Of a stretch of DNA of 64,000 nucleotides, positions 46,764 to 56,533 are shown one piece after another. The DNA lies in NCBI RefSeq assembly GCF_003255815.1, contig NC_037686.1, positions 55,835,888-55,899,887 on the forward strand. The letters run 5' to 3'. Every line of letters starts with the position of its first letter. Within the stretch, counting starts at the first letter, position 1. Position numbers and translations under genes: made by a program. Below the pieces are notes generated by a model, which ran no database searches, was not told the origin of the DNA, and saw only the letters and a program-made list of their open reading frames with translations. Origin of the DNA: Theropithecus gelada. Taxonomy: Eukaryota > Chordata > Mammalia > Primates > Cercopithecidae.

Positions 46764-46781
46764 TGGTGCCGTGACTGGGAT
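46764..46781 (+). other. HERV-H primer-binding site
   Basis: 'tggtgccgtgactgggat' directly after U5 occupies the position and has the form of the tRNA-His type primer-binding site that names HERV-H. One or two bases look changed. Confidence 0.75.
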
Positions 46782-47100
46782 CAGGGGACCTCCCTTGGGA
46801 GATCAATCCCCTGTCCTCCTGCTCTTTGCTCCGTGAGAAAGATCCATCTATGACCTCTTGTCCTCAGACCAACCAGCCCAAGGAACATCTCACCAATTTT
46901 AAATCTGGTAGAGACAAAGGAGACACATTTTATCTGTGGACTCAAAACGCCGGCGCCGGTCACAGACTGGGGAAGGCAGCCTTACCTTGGTGTTTAATCA
47001 TTGCAAGGACGCCTCTCTGATTACTCATCCACATTTCAGGGGTGTCTGACCACCCTGCGGGGATGCCTGCCTTGGTCCTTCACCCTAAGCGGCAAGTCCC

Positions 47101-47260
47101 GCTTTTCCGGGGGAGGGGCAAGCACCCCAACCCCTACCCTCCCTGTCTCTACCCCTTCTCTGCTTTTCTGGGGAAGGAGCAAGCACCCCGACCCCTTATC
47201 TCCCTTTCTACCCCTTCTCTGCTTTTCTGGGGGAGGGGAAAGTACCCCGACCTCTTATTT
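47101..47260 (+). repeat. ~60-bp tandem repeat in HERV-H leader
   Basis: Three copies start at 47101, 47162 and 47221, each beginning 'gcttttc.gggg.agg' and containing 'aag.accccgacc'. They belong to the known repetitive HERV-H leader. The 193-codon frame over it starts with TTG and is not taken as a gene. Confidence 0.8.
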
Positions 47261-47599
47261 TTTGCGCCTCCTCTTATTTTTGTGCCCTGACCTCTTATTT
47301 TTGCACCCCTGCACCCTGATCTCTAATTTTTGTGCCCCAATACCTTATTTCTGCAGCCCGATCCCTTTCCCGCTTTTCTGGAGGGCAAGAACTCCCGAAC
47401 TCCTTCTCTCTGTGTCTCTACTCTCTCTTTTATCTGGGCTTGCCTCCTTCACTATGGGCAACCTTTCACCCTCCATTCCTCCTTCTTCTCCCTTAGCCTG
47501 TGTTCTCAAGAACTTAAAACCTCTTCAACCCACACCTGACCTAAAACCTAAACGCCTCATTTTCTTCTACAATGCCGCTTGATTCCAATACAAACTCGA

Positions 47600-48770
47600 C
47601 AGTAGTTCTAAATAGCCAGAAAATAGCACTTTAGATTTTTCCATCCTACAAGATCTAACTAATTGTTGTAAAATGGGCAAACAGTCTGAGGTGCTTGACG
47701 TCCAGGTATTCTTTTACACATCGGTCCCTCCCTAGTCTCTGTTCCCAGTGCATCTCATCCCAAATCTTCCTTCTTTCCCTCCCGCCTGTCCCCTCAGTCC
47801 CAACCCCAAGCGTCGCTGAGGCTTTCCAGTCTTTCTTTTCTACAGACCCTTCCGACCTCTCCCCTCCTCGCCAGGCCAAGCTAGGTCCCAGTTTTTCCTC
47901 AGTCTCTGCTCCCCCACCCTATTTTTACCACCTCCCCTCCTCACACCCGGTCTGGCTTACAGTTTTGTTCCGCGACTAGCCCTCCCCAACCTGTCCAGCA
48001 ATTTCCTCTTTAAAAAGTAGCTAGAGCTAAAGGCATAGATAGTCAAGGTTAATGCTCCTTTTTAAAATTTTAATTCCAACCTCTCCCAAATCAGTTAGTG
48101 TTCAGGCTCTTTTTCATCAAATATGAAAAACCCAGCCCAGTTCATGTCCTATTTAGCAGAAACCCTGAGATGCTTTTCAGTCCCAGACCCTGAAAGGTCA
48201 GAAGGCCGTCTTATTCTTAATATTCATTTTATTTTATTACCTAATCTGCTCCCGACATTAAATAAAGCTCCAAAAATTAAATTCCGGCCCTCAAACTCCA
48301 CAACAGGACTTAATGAACCTTGCCTTCAAGGTGAACAATAGTAGAGTAGAGGCAGCCAAGTAGCAACTTATTTCTGAGTTGCAATTCCTTGCCTCCACTG
48401 TGAGACAAACCCCAGCCACATCTCCAGCACACAACTCCAAATGCCTGAACTGCAGCTGCCACGGGTTCCTCCAGAACCTCCTCACCCAGGAACTTGCTAC
48501 AAGTGCTGGAAAGGTGGCCACTGGGCCAAGGAATGCCCACAGCCCAGGATTCCTCCTAAACTGTGTCCCATCTGAGCGGGACCCCACTGGGAATTGGACT
48601 GTCCAACTTGCCAGGCAGCCACTCCCAGAGCCCCTGGAGCTCTGGCCCAAGGCTCTCTGACTGCCTCCTTCCCAGATCTTCTCGGCTTAGTGGCAGAAGA
48701 CTGACGCTGCCCCATCGCCTCAGAAGCCTCCTGGACCATCACAGATGCTTTGGGTAACTCTTACAGTGTA
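47600..48770 (+). pseudogene. Decayed HERV-H gag to protease-start region
   Basis: This is gag-derived sequence with frame breaks. A nucleocapsid zinc knuckle of the C-X2-C-X4-H-X4-C form can be read at 48495-48536. Sequence near 48700-48770 corresponds to the start of the protease/pol region and then ends abruptly at the junction with the LTR ('acagtgtagggtatacgccc'). No full-length protein can be read. Confidence 0.75.
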
Positions 48771-49037
48771 GGGTATACGCCCAGATGGCCTGAAGTAACT
48801 GAAGAATCACAAAAGAAGTGCAAATGCCCTGCCTCGCCTTAACCGATGACATTCCACCACAAAAGAAGTGAAAATGGTCGGTCCTTGCCTTAAGCGATGA
48901 TATTATCTTGTGAAATTCCTCTTCCTGGCTCATCCTGGCTCAAAAAGCTCCCCCACTGAGCACCTTGTGACCCCCACTCCTACCTACCAGAGAACAACCT
49001 CCCTTTGACTGCAATTTTCCTTTACCTACCCAAATCC

Positions 49038-49044
49038 TATAAAA
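49038..49044 (+). promoter_or_regulatory. LTR7 TATA box
   Basis: 'tataaaa' lies about 30 bp upstream of the sequence ('gctgactctc', 49068) that corresponds to the 5' end of the whole retrocopy (46653-46654). Its activity here is unknown. Confidence 0.75.
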
Positions 49045-49109
49045 CGGCCCCACCCTTATCTTCCTTTGCTGACTCTCTTTTCGGACTCAGCCTGCCTGCA
49101 CCCAGGTGA

Positions 49110-49115
49110 AATAAA
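49110..49115 (+). terminator. LTR7 polyadenylation signal
   Basis: AATAAA lies 15 bp before the poly(A) run at 49130-49162, which is normal spacing for cleavage in R. Confidence 0.85.
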
Positions 49116-49128
49116 CAGCCATGTTGCT

Positions 49129-49164
<36 letters not shown>

Positions 49165-49171
49165 AGTTTTA

Positions 49172-49277
49172 AAATATTTTATTTTTAACAGCTTCATTGA
49201 GGTATATTTCACACCCTATACAACTCATCCATTTAAAGTGTATAATTCAATGGCTTCTAATATATTCACAGAGTTGT
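49172..49277 (-). mobile_element. L1M antisense fragment
   Basis: 'aacagcttcattgaggtatatttcac' and 'catttaaagtgtataattcaat' form an old antisense LINE block. It is interrupted by a THE1 LTR. Confidence 0.65.
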
Positions 49278-49648
49278 TGATATGGTTTGGCTGTCCCCAC
49301 TCAAATCTCATCTTGAATTGTAGCTCCCATAATTCTCACGTGTTGTGGGAGGGACCCAGTAGGAGCTAACTGAATCATAGGGGTGGTTTCCCCCATACTG
49401 TTCTCATGGTAGTGAGTAAGTTTCATGAGATCTGATGGTTTGATAAGGGATTTCTCTTTCTGCTTGACTCTCATTCTTTCTTTTGCCTGCCACCATGGAA
49501 GATGTGGCTTTGCTACTCCTTGACTTCTGCCATGATTGTGAGGCCTCCCCAGCTACGTTGAATTTTGAGTCAATTAAACTTCTTTTTTTAAATAAGTTAC
49601 CCTGTCTCAGGTGTGTCTTTATCAGCAGTGTGAAAACGGACTAATAAA
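49278..49648 (+). mobile_element. THE1 solo LTR with 5-bp TSD
   Basis: 371 bp from 'tgatatggtttggctgtccc' to 'cggactaataaa', flanked by 'gttgt' at 49273-49277 and 49649-49653. The last bases are mutated from the usual 'taataca'. Confidence 0.93.
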
Positions 49649-49653
49649 GTTGT

Positions 49654-50040
49654 ACAACCTATCATCACAATCAGCTTTACTTACTCAGTTATCAGTTGAT
49701 GGATACTTAGGTCGTTTCCAGTTTGGGCTATTAGAAATAATGCTGCTATGAACATTTGTGTGCAAGTTTTTGTGGACATGTGATTCATTTGGCATGAGTA
49801 TATATGAGGAGTAGAATTGCTAGGTCATGTGGTAACTCTGTGTTTAAGCTCTTCAGGAACTGAAGACTGTTTCCAAATGAGTGTACCATGTCAGTGTAAG
49901 AGGGTTCTAATTTTTTCAACATCTTCACCAATGCTTGCTATACCTGTCTGTTTTACTATAATCATCTTAGTGGCTGTGAAACAGTATTTTGTTGTGATTT
50001 AATTTGCATTCCCCTGATGAATATTTAAGGGTACTCCATG
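49654..50040 (-). mobile_element. L1M antisense fragment (3' region)
   Basis: 'taggtcgtttccagtttgggc', 'aataatgctgctatgaacatt', 'gtagaattgctaggtcatgtgg' and 'taatttgcattcccctgatga'. Confidence 0.85.
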
Positions 50041-50754
50041 ATACTGGGTTGATCATTCTATTTCCAGGTGACTTCATTTCTAGGTATTTTTTCAGTGGAC
50101 AGAGCTTCCTAAGAAGTATATTTCCTAAAAAATTAGTTTTTAAAGAGAAAAATCATCATAGGATACTCAAATTTCCATTTTAAATTTAAGATCACAGGGT
50201 TTTATTCTTTGGTTTGTATTTGGATCTCTTTTTCTCTCACATTGAAAATCTGGTTTCTAATGACATTAGCATAATTACATATTTGTTTCATTCTACAAAA
50301 TACATATAATAGTTTCACAAGAACAAAACCAATATTTAAAAATTTTGTTCTATTCTTTTTGTCCTTATTGTATGCCAAACTGGATGTACAATTAGATTAC
50401 TGCAATGCACCAAATTGGTGGTTCTTAACAGGAAACAGCTGCAATCCTAAAAATCTCTGAGAAGCGTCCATCAGCTGTCTAAGCATGCAGCAATGAAGCA
50501 GGTGGTTCTCAAGTATTCACTGGGCATATCAGGTCTGCCCAAACACCTGGTTACATCCTTATTTGGAGACTGATAGCCTCAACTCTTCCTCTACCTATCA
50601 GATTTCTTGGGACTGCAAGTAATACAGAGAAGGGGATTCTGGGAAATGCAGTTTCAGGCTTCTACTTTACACAATTCAGAGAAGACTGTAGGAGGAAGTG
50701 GTGCTGATGCCAAGCTGATACAGACACAGACACATCCATTCAGTGTGTCAATCT
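50041..50754. other. Unassigned sequence
   Basis: No gene or named repeat was recognised. It lies between two L1 pieces, so it may be an old insertion. Confidence 0.45.
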
Positions 50755-51239
50755 TTATATGTCTTCTCTTGTCTTACTAGCCTCCAGGAAAATGTTGAAT
50801 GGAAGTACTGAGAGTGAACATCTTTGTCCTGTTCTTGATTTTATAGGGCATGCTTCCAACAATTCTTTTGTAAGGATGTGTTTTGTACATACTTTCTCAG
50901 GTTAAGGAGGTTTATTCACTTCTAATCCTAGTTTACTATGATTTTTTTTTTTAATCATGAGTTAGTGTTGAATTTATCAAATGCTTTATCTGTAACCTTG
51001 AAGCAATCATATGTTTTTCTTCCTTAATCTTTTAAAGTAGTAAATATCATTTGATTATCTTTTCATCCTGAACCATCCTTGCATTCTTGGGATAAATCCA
51101 AAATGATTTTTTAAAAATGGATCTCTGGATTTAGTTTGTTAATATTATGTTAAGACTTTGATAATGTCTGTGATTGAGATTGGCTTGTGATTTTCCTTTA
51201 TCTTCCCCTTGTTTGGTTTTGGCATCCAGGTTTTACTAG
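50755..51239 (-). mobile_element. L1M ORF2 reverse transcriptase fragment
   Basis: Antisense blocks are present: 'gaacatctttgtcctgttcttgat', 'tttatcaaatgctttatctg', 'ccatccttgcattcttgggat' and 'gtctgtgattgagattggc'. Confidence 0.85.
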
Positions 51240-51625
51240 TTTTATGGAATCCTTACTACAGCCACAGGCCCTGCATGAGAAAGGCCATCACTACTTCTCT
51301 GATCTCATTTCCTACCACCCTCTCTGTTACACACTCTACTCAGTCTTACAAGTTCCATGCTGTTCCTCAGAGAAACGAGTGCACATCCCTGCCTGACCAC
51401 CCTCTCTTAAAGCTCTGTCTCTTCAATCTCTTTCATTGTTCTGCTTAGCTCTTATCATTACCTGACATATGATCAACTTACTGTGTTCTGTCTCCCTCCC
51501 TCTTCTAAAAGGCAGTGTCTATGAGGGCAAGGACTTTGCCTGTTTTGTTCCCTGCCATTCCCTCAGCACAGTGGACCATATTTATCGAATAATAAATATT
51601 TGTTCATCAGTGAATGAATATGATG
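51240..51625 (+). mobile_element. L2 3' region
   Basis: Sense L2: 'tcctaccaccctctctgtta', 'ggcagtgtctatgagggcaaggac' and 'aataaatatttgttcatcagtgaatgaat'. Confidence 0.75.
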
Positions 51626-52295
51626 AATATATTTTTCCCTGTTTGAAGAAAAGAGGAAAGTTTCTGTACATGATCCACTCAGAAGTCAGATTTTTCATTT
51701 GAAAAAATTGTAACTTCTATTTAAACTAGAAAAGGGAGGATATTCTTACACATAAGTAGCCTGCAGAGAAATACTGCTGAAGATGTCAGTCTGCTCTGCT
51801 GCAGCTGGTCACAGGAATAAGACTGATTGGCCAACTGTCCATTCTATTCTAAACTTTCCTTGCCTTTTTCCAGCATCTCAGTAGGTTGAAATTCTTTGCT
51901 TGAGAAAGAGACCTACGTTTTCAGTTCTGAGGAGTTGGAGTCCTTGGTGATGCTGCCCATGTGGGGTTGATGTGTAGTGCTTTGTTAACCTTGACCATGA
52001 AGCAGGCAGTACAGACATCCTAAGGGGTACCCCCAGGCATCCATGAGTACTGCTCCAGCTCCCACTGTGTAGCTCTCCCAGATCCCTTGATAGTGCCAAT
52101 CTCTCCAGAAGTGACTGGGGCCTCCCTTCTTGCTTATCCCGTCCATGGCCTGAGGACATTGAAATGCCAGGTAGCAGTTTCAATATCTACTCAATGAAAC
52201 TGGTGATGGGTCCACAGCTGTGGGGATTGTTATTTAACTTCCTATGTGTGTGTTTTGGTGTTGGGGAAAAACAGGCATGCAGAGTATAGCTACAG
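51626..52295. other. Unassigned sequence
   Basis: It may include an old LTR-element internal piece (51900-52150). No gene structure was recognised. Confidence 0.4.
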
Positions 52296-52363
52296 CTCTT
52301 TCTATCATCAAATGGCCCTGTAGCAATTCCACTCCTAGGTATATATCCAAAGGAATTGAAAAC
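52296..52363 (+). mobile_element. L1M ORF2 tail, part 1
   Basis: 'aatggccctgtagcaattcc' and 'ctaggtatatatccaaagg' are the conserved L1 block. It is interrupted by a fossil Alu monomer. Confidence 0.8.
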
Positions 52364-52541
52364 AGCCAGGAGCATGTAGCCTGTGCTTATAGTCCCAGTT
52401 GTGCAGGAGGCTGGGGTGGGAGGATCACTTAAGCTAGGAGTTTGAGGCTGAGTGTGCAATGATGATTGCTCCTGTGAATAGCCCCTGCACTCCAGCCTGG
52501 GCAACATAAAAGATCCCATTTCTTAAAAAAAAAAAAAAAAA
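52364..52541 (+). mobile_element. Fossil Alu monomer (FAM-like, 7SL-derived) with 11-bp TSD
   Basis: This is a single-arm element. Its right half keeps the 7SL RNA phrase 'gctcctgtgaatagcc' that dimeric Alus have lost, followed by 'ctgcactccagcctgggcaa' and poly(A). It is flanked by 'gaattgaaaac' at 52353-52363 and 52542-52552. Confidence 0.8.
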
Positions 52542-52552
52542 GAATTGAAAAC

Positions 52553-52796
52553 TGGTGACCAAACAAATCCAAGTACCCACATGTTTATAGCTGCACTATT
52601 CACAGTAGCCAAAAGGCAGAAACAGCCCAGATGCCCATCAATAGATGAATGGATAAACAAATTGTGGCATATACATATAACAGAATATTATTAAGCTATA
52701 AAAAGGAATGAAGTACTGACTCATGTTACAATATGTATAAATCTCAAAAACATAATGCTAAGTGAAAGAAGCCATGCACAAAGGTCACATACTATA
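52553..52796 (+). mobile_element. L1M ORF2 tail, part 2
   Basis: 'cacatgtttatagctgcactattcacagtagcc', 'gcccatcaatagatgaatggataaac' and 'aagtgaaagaagccatgcaca' are present (written here as separate blocks). Confidence 0.88.
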
Positions 52797-52805
52797 GGAT
52801 TCCAT

Positions 52806-52809
<4 letters not shown>

Positions 52810-52844
<35 letters not shown>

Positions 52845-53131
52845 TTTTGAGATGGAGTCTCTCTCTGTCGCCCAGGCTAGTGTGCAGTGGCACGATCTCG
52901 GCTCAGTGCAACCTCCACCTCCCCGGTTCAAGCTATTCTCCTTCCTCAGCCTCCTGAGTAGCCGGGATTACAGGAGCGTGCCACCATGCCCGGCTAATTG
53001 TTGTATTTTTAGTGAAGATGGGGTTTCACCATGTTGGCCAGGCTGGTCTCGGACTCCTGACCTCAGGTCATCTGCCCACCTCAGCCTCCCAAAGTGCTGG
53101 GATTACAGGCATGAGCCACCATGCCCAGCTG
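52810..53131 (-). mobile_element. Alu element with (TTTA)n tail and 13-bp TSD
   Basis: An antisense Alu whose tail became (TTTA)10. The flanking 'ggattccatttat' is at 52797-52809 and 53132-53144. Confidence 0.95.
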
Positions 53132-53144
53132 GGATTCCATTTAT

Positions 53145-53367
53145 ATGCTATGTCCAGAAGAGGTGAATCCATGGAAACAGAAAGCAGGTTAGTAGTTGCC
53201 AGATGCTGAGGAGAGGAAAGATTGAGGAACAACTGCTTGATAGGTATAGGGTTATTTTTTAAGGTGATGGAAATGATTTGCAAATAGGCAGAGGTGGTGG
53301 TTGCACAATATTGTGAACATATAAAATGCCACGGAATTGTTCACTTTAGAATGGTTAGTTTTATGGG
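53145..53367 (+). mobile_element. L1M 3'UTR, part 3
   Basis: 'gtttagtagttgcc'-type sequence ('aggttagtagttgccag'), 'gatggaaatgatttgcaaat' and 'ggtggttgcacaatattgtg' are old L1 3'UTR phrases. Confidence 0.82.
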
Positions 53368-53662
53368 TTTTTTTTTTTTTCTTGAGATAATTTTGTTCTT
53401 GTTGTCCAGGCTGGAGTGCAATGGCACAATCTCAGCTCACTACAATCTCCGCCTCCCTGGTTCACGTGCTTCTCCTGCCTCAGCCTCTCAAGTAGCTGGG
53501 ATTACAGGCATGCGCCACCACACCCAGCTAGTTTTGTATTTTTAGTAGAGGCAGCATTTCACCATGTTGATCAGGCTGGTCTCGAACTCCTGACCTCAAG
53601 TAACCCACCCTCCTCAGCCTCCCAAAATGCTGGGATTACAGCTGTGAGACACTGTGCCCGGC
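53368..53662 (-). mobile_element. Alu element
   Basis: An antisense Alu inserted near the L1M end. 'ttttatg' occurs on both sides. Confidence 0.93.
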
Positions 53663-53705
53663 ACTTTTATGTTAAGTGAATTTCACCTCAATAAAAACAA
53701 ATGAA
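53663..53705 (+). mobile_element. L1M 3' terminus
   Basis: 'ttaagtgaatttcacctcaataaaaac' (as two blocks) is the typical old L1 end. Confidence 0.8.
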
Positions 53706-54929
53706 ACCCTCTAGATTCTTACATGCAGAGATAGTCATTGCACATTTAAGAGACAGATTGAATGAGCATTTGTCTTTGATTGCGTATGTGCTATAGAAAC
53801 TCCTTTGAGAGAGCTGTGTTTTTAGTGAAAAATTAACACATAAACAGGATCATTTTTACTTATAAGCCTGGAGCCCCGTGAGACATCATTTATGTAGTGA
53901 GTGTTTTAAAGCTAAAGTAGCAACCTACATTTTTGATGGTTACAATTCTCCCTTTGAAGAGATGATGCCCTGTGGATGGAAGCAGCACAGTCCTCGCCCC
54001 CACCCCCACCTGCCAGGACAGCACCGGTGCCCTTTCCATGACACGACCCTTTTTGGGATCATGATACAGACCAATTAGGGAGAGGCAAACCCAGATGTGT
54101 CTCAATTTGTCAAAAGCCTTGCTCTGTTTTCCCTGCGTGGTTGGGGTCTGATAAAATCCCATATAGGGTTTGGCTGGGGGGCATTCTTCTCAGTATTTAC
54201 ATCCCAAAAGGAGTTTTAAGGGACATTTGATTTTCATGTTTCTGGTTCATTTCCCTTTAACTCATCTAAATGAGATTATGAAAGATTGCTTTGATCTTTA
54301 ACAGGACTTGTTCACAGGAGACATGAGGCCATTACCTTCTAAAAGGAAAGCTGTGCATTGCCAAGAGTTTGGAGAGTTAACAGCATGAAGTTTGAACTTC
54401 ATTTGGGGCTCCAGACCCTTGATACCCAACTGGGTCCTAAACTTGGCTTACCGAGGCCTCTCGACCCCCAGCCTAATAAAGCCCATTAATTAACTGTCAG
54501 GCCGGCTGTGTAACAAGTGAACTTTTAGTGACTGTGCCATTTTCTTGGTTCCAGGCCAGAAACTGTCAGTATAAAACTCACACCACTAGTGAGACATTTC
54601 AGAGGAAAACTGGTACTTGCATAAGTGTTCCCTTATGAGTCAAATGTGCATCGCTGGATGTGTATTTTTTTTTTTAAATTAAAATGTAAATAACTCTGTT
54701 CCAGCAGCCTTTTTTTGGTTCTTCCAGATACTCTACACTTGAGCATGAGTGACTATGAGGCTAATTGGAATCTCTCCGATTGCTTTAATGTACATGGACT
54801 TCGGCACTCAGGGTGTAAGGATGGGAAATAAGAATATTATAAAATGATGACCCAAATCCGTGCTTAAATGAACTTGAACTATCTTCTGGTGAGATGATAT
54901 TTAAAAAGCACGAGACTGGGGTTGCAGTT
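53706..54929. other. Single-copy sequence, no gene seen
   Basis: This is one of the longer repeat-free stretches. A 90-codon minus-strand frame (53890-54162) lacks splice support. It could hold conserved non-coding sequence, which cannot be judged from one genome. Confidence 0.5.
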
Positions 54930-55330
54930 ACAGTTCTTTAGTTTGTCAGTAGTAAGAACTGAGTCAGGTCAGTTTGAATATAGAGAGGAATTTGTTGGAA
55001 AGCTATCAAGGTGTTTTGCAATGTTAAAGCATGAGTTGGACACAGTCCCTAGGAGGGGCCCAGGAGCAGGCGCTGGAGCAGCTCAGAGGCCTCCACAGCT
55101 GCAGCTCCTGTTGCTCCCTCACTTTCAGATGGTACTGAGGACTAAAAGCAGAAATGTTACAGAGAATTAGGCATAGGAGAAGATTCTGCAGAAGGTTGAG
55201 AGGACAGGCTGGGTAATCCATGACCATCCTCCCAAATGAGGTGGCTACACAGCAGTTAAAATATTTAAACAACCAGGGAGAATCCTTGATGTCATCCCTT
55301 CTTCCACAGCCCCAGCACTTGGGCATTCAG
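54930..55330. mobile_element. Unnamed dispersed repeat, copy 3 (weak)
   Basis: 'cagttacagttctttagtttgtcag', 'gtcaggtcagtttgaatatagagaggaattt' and 'ctccctcactttcag' align with the start of the 43720 copy. The 3' limit is uncertain. Confidence 0.4.
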
Positions 55331-56222
55331 CATCTGTTTGAACATCATCCATGATGGGGAGCATATACTACTTGTGAGGACAACCTATCCCCACTATTGG
55401 ACCATATGACATAGGAAAAAGTCATTATATTGAAGGAAAACTTGACTCATATCCTTTGGCCTGCCATCTAGACTTTGAGCACATAGATCAAGTCTTGCTC
55501 AGTGTCCACATGATTGTCTTTTGCATATTGAAGATAAATCAACACACAGTCTTCCTAGCCTTTTCTCTTATTCTAGCTCAAGCGTATTTAGTGCCTTCAG
55601 ACAGTTTTCCTATGATGGTGGCTTTCACTCTGTCCAACCCCTTCTGTACATAATGGCTGTTTTAAAATGCAGTAGCCAGGATTTGATATATACTCCAGAC
55701 GTGGTCTGGACAATAAGCTTCTAGGCATGTGGCTTCGAATTGCACTAGCATCACTTCATTGGCTTGGGCTGTGCTTGCAGGCCATTCATGAACCATCGCC
55801 AAATCAACTCTCTCCTGTTATATTTTTGTGCAATTAATTTTTAAAACACAAATGCAGGATGGTATACGAGTCAAATAAAAAAGGCACAATGAGTAGTCTT
55901 TATTCAGATTATTTTGATTTTGACCCTGCCTTTCATTATACTAACTGTCTTCCTACAGCCAATTAAGAGACATAGATTCTATGCCTAATTCAAAGTCATT
56001 GATGGGAAAAAAAAAAAAAATTGAGCTGATTAGGGCAAGTGCAAAGCCTTTTGATCTAGACAGAACTAGCAGTGTCTCTACAAATGGACACTGAGCAGTA
56101 GTCTCTGAGTATAGTTATTAAACCATCTGTGAATCAGCCCAAATTCAGGCTATCTCAGAATGTGTCTGATAGAGGAACTGCTCCTATAAATATTGATAAG
56201 ACTTACTTTAAAAAAAGGTCTC
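55331..56222. other. Single-copy sequence
   Basis: No repeat or exon was recognised. There is an A14 run at 56009. Confidence 0.5.
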
Positions 56223-56533
56223 GACTGGGTGCGGTGGCTCATGCCTGTAACGTCAGCACTTTGGGAGGCCAAGGTGGGCAGATCACAAGGTCAAGAGATC
56301 GAGACCATCATGGCCAACATGGTAAAACCCCATCTCTACTAAAACTACAAAAATTAGCTGGGCGTGGTGGCAGGCACCTGTAATCCCAGCTACTCAGGAG
56401 GCTGAGGCAGGAGAATCACCTGAACCTGAGAGGCGGAGGTTGCAGTGAGCCAAGATCGCACCACTGCACTCCAGCCTGGCAACAGAGCGAGATTCTGTCT
56501 CAAAAAAACAAAAACAAAACAAAACAAAACCCC
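56223..56533 (+). mobile_element. Alu element with (CAAAA)n tail
   Basis: A sense Alu from 'gactgggtgcggtggctcat' to 'aaaaacaaaacaaaacaaaac'. Confidence 0.93.

Larger units (their letters stand above)
48773..49129 (+). mobile_element. LTR7-family 3' LTR (U3-R only, 5' end missing)
   Basis: It starts inside U3 ('tatacgcccagatggcctga') and has the duplicated 'cacaaaagaagtg' blocks of LTR7B/7Y-like variants. It ends at the R poly(A) site. The first several tens of bases of U3 and all of U5 are lacking. Confidence 0.85.
46642..49171 (+). mobile_element. Retrocopied HERV-H (LTR7) transcript, ~2.5 kb, with 11-bp TSD
   Basis: The body is 46653-49160. It begins within the LTR at the start of R ('ggctgattgtcttttcgg'), about 30 bp downstream of where the TATA box would lie. 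It continues through U5, primer-binding site, a pyrimidine-rich leader and gag-derived sequence, then jumps into a 5'-shortened 3' LTR. It stops just after the AATAAA signal in a 33-base poly(A). There is no U3 at the 5' end and no U5 at the 3' end. The TSD 'aatgagtttta' is at 46642-46652 and 49161-49171. Proviruses lack poly(A) tails, have complete LTRs and 4-6 bp TSDs. This is therefore an L1-mediated processed copy. Frames are interrupted and the pol/env body is absent. Confidence 0.93.

Noticed and set aside
47001..47582. 193-codon frame in the HERV-H leader
   Set aside because: It begins with TTG inside the pyrimidine-rich non-coding leader and its tandem repeats. The sequence is normally untranslated.
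46642..49171. HERV-H provirus
   Set aside because: The 5' LTR has only R-U5, the 3' LTR only U3-R, with poly(A) and an 11-bp TSD. These fit a processed copy, not proviral integration.
52364..52541. Functional 7SL RNA gene
   Set aside because: It is far too short for 7SL, lacks the central S domain, and has a poly(A) tail and TSD typical of a retroposed monomer.
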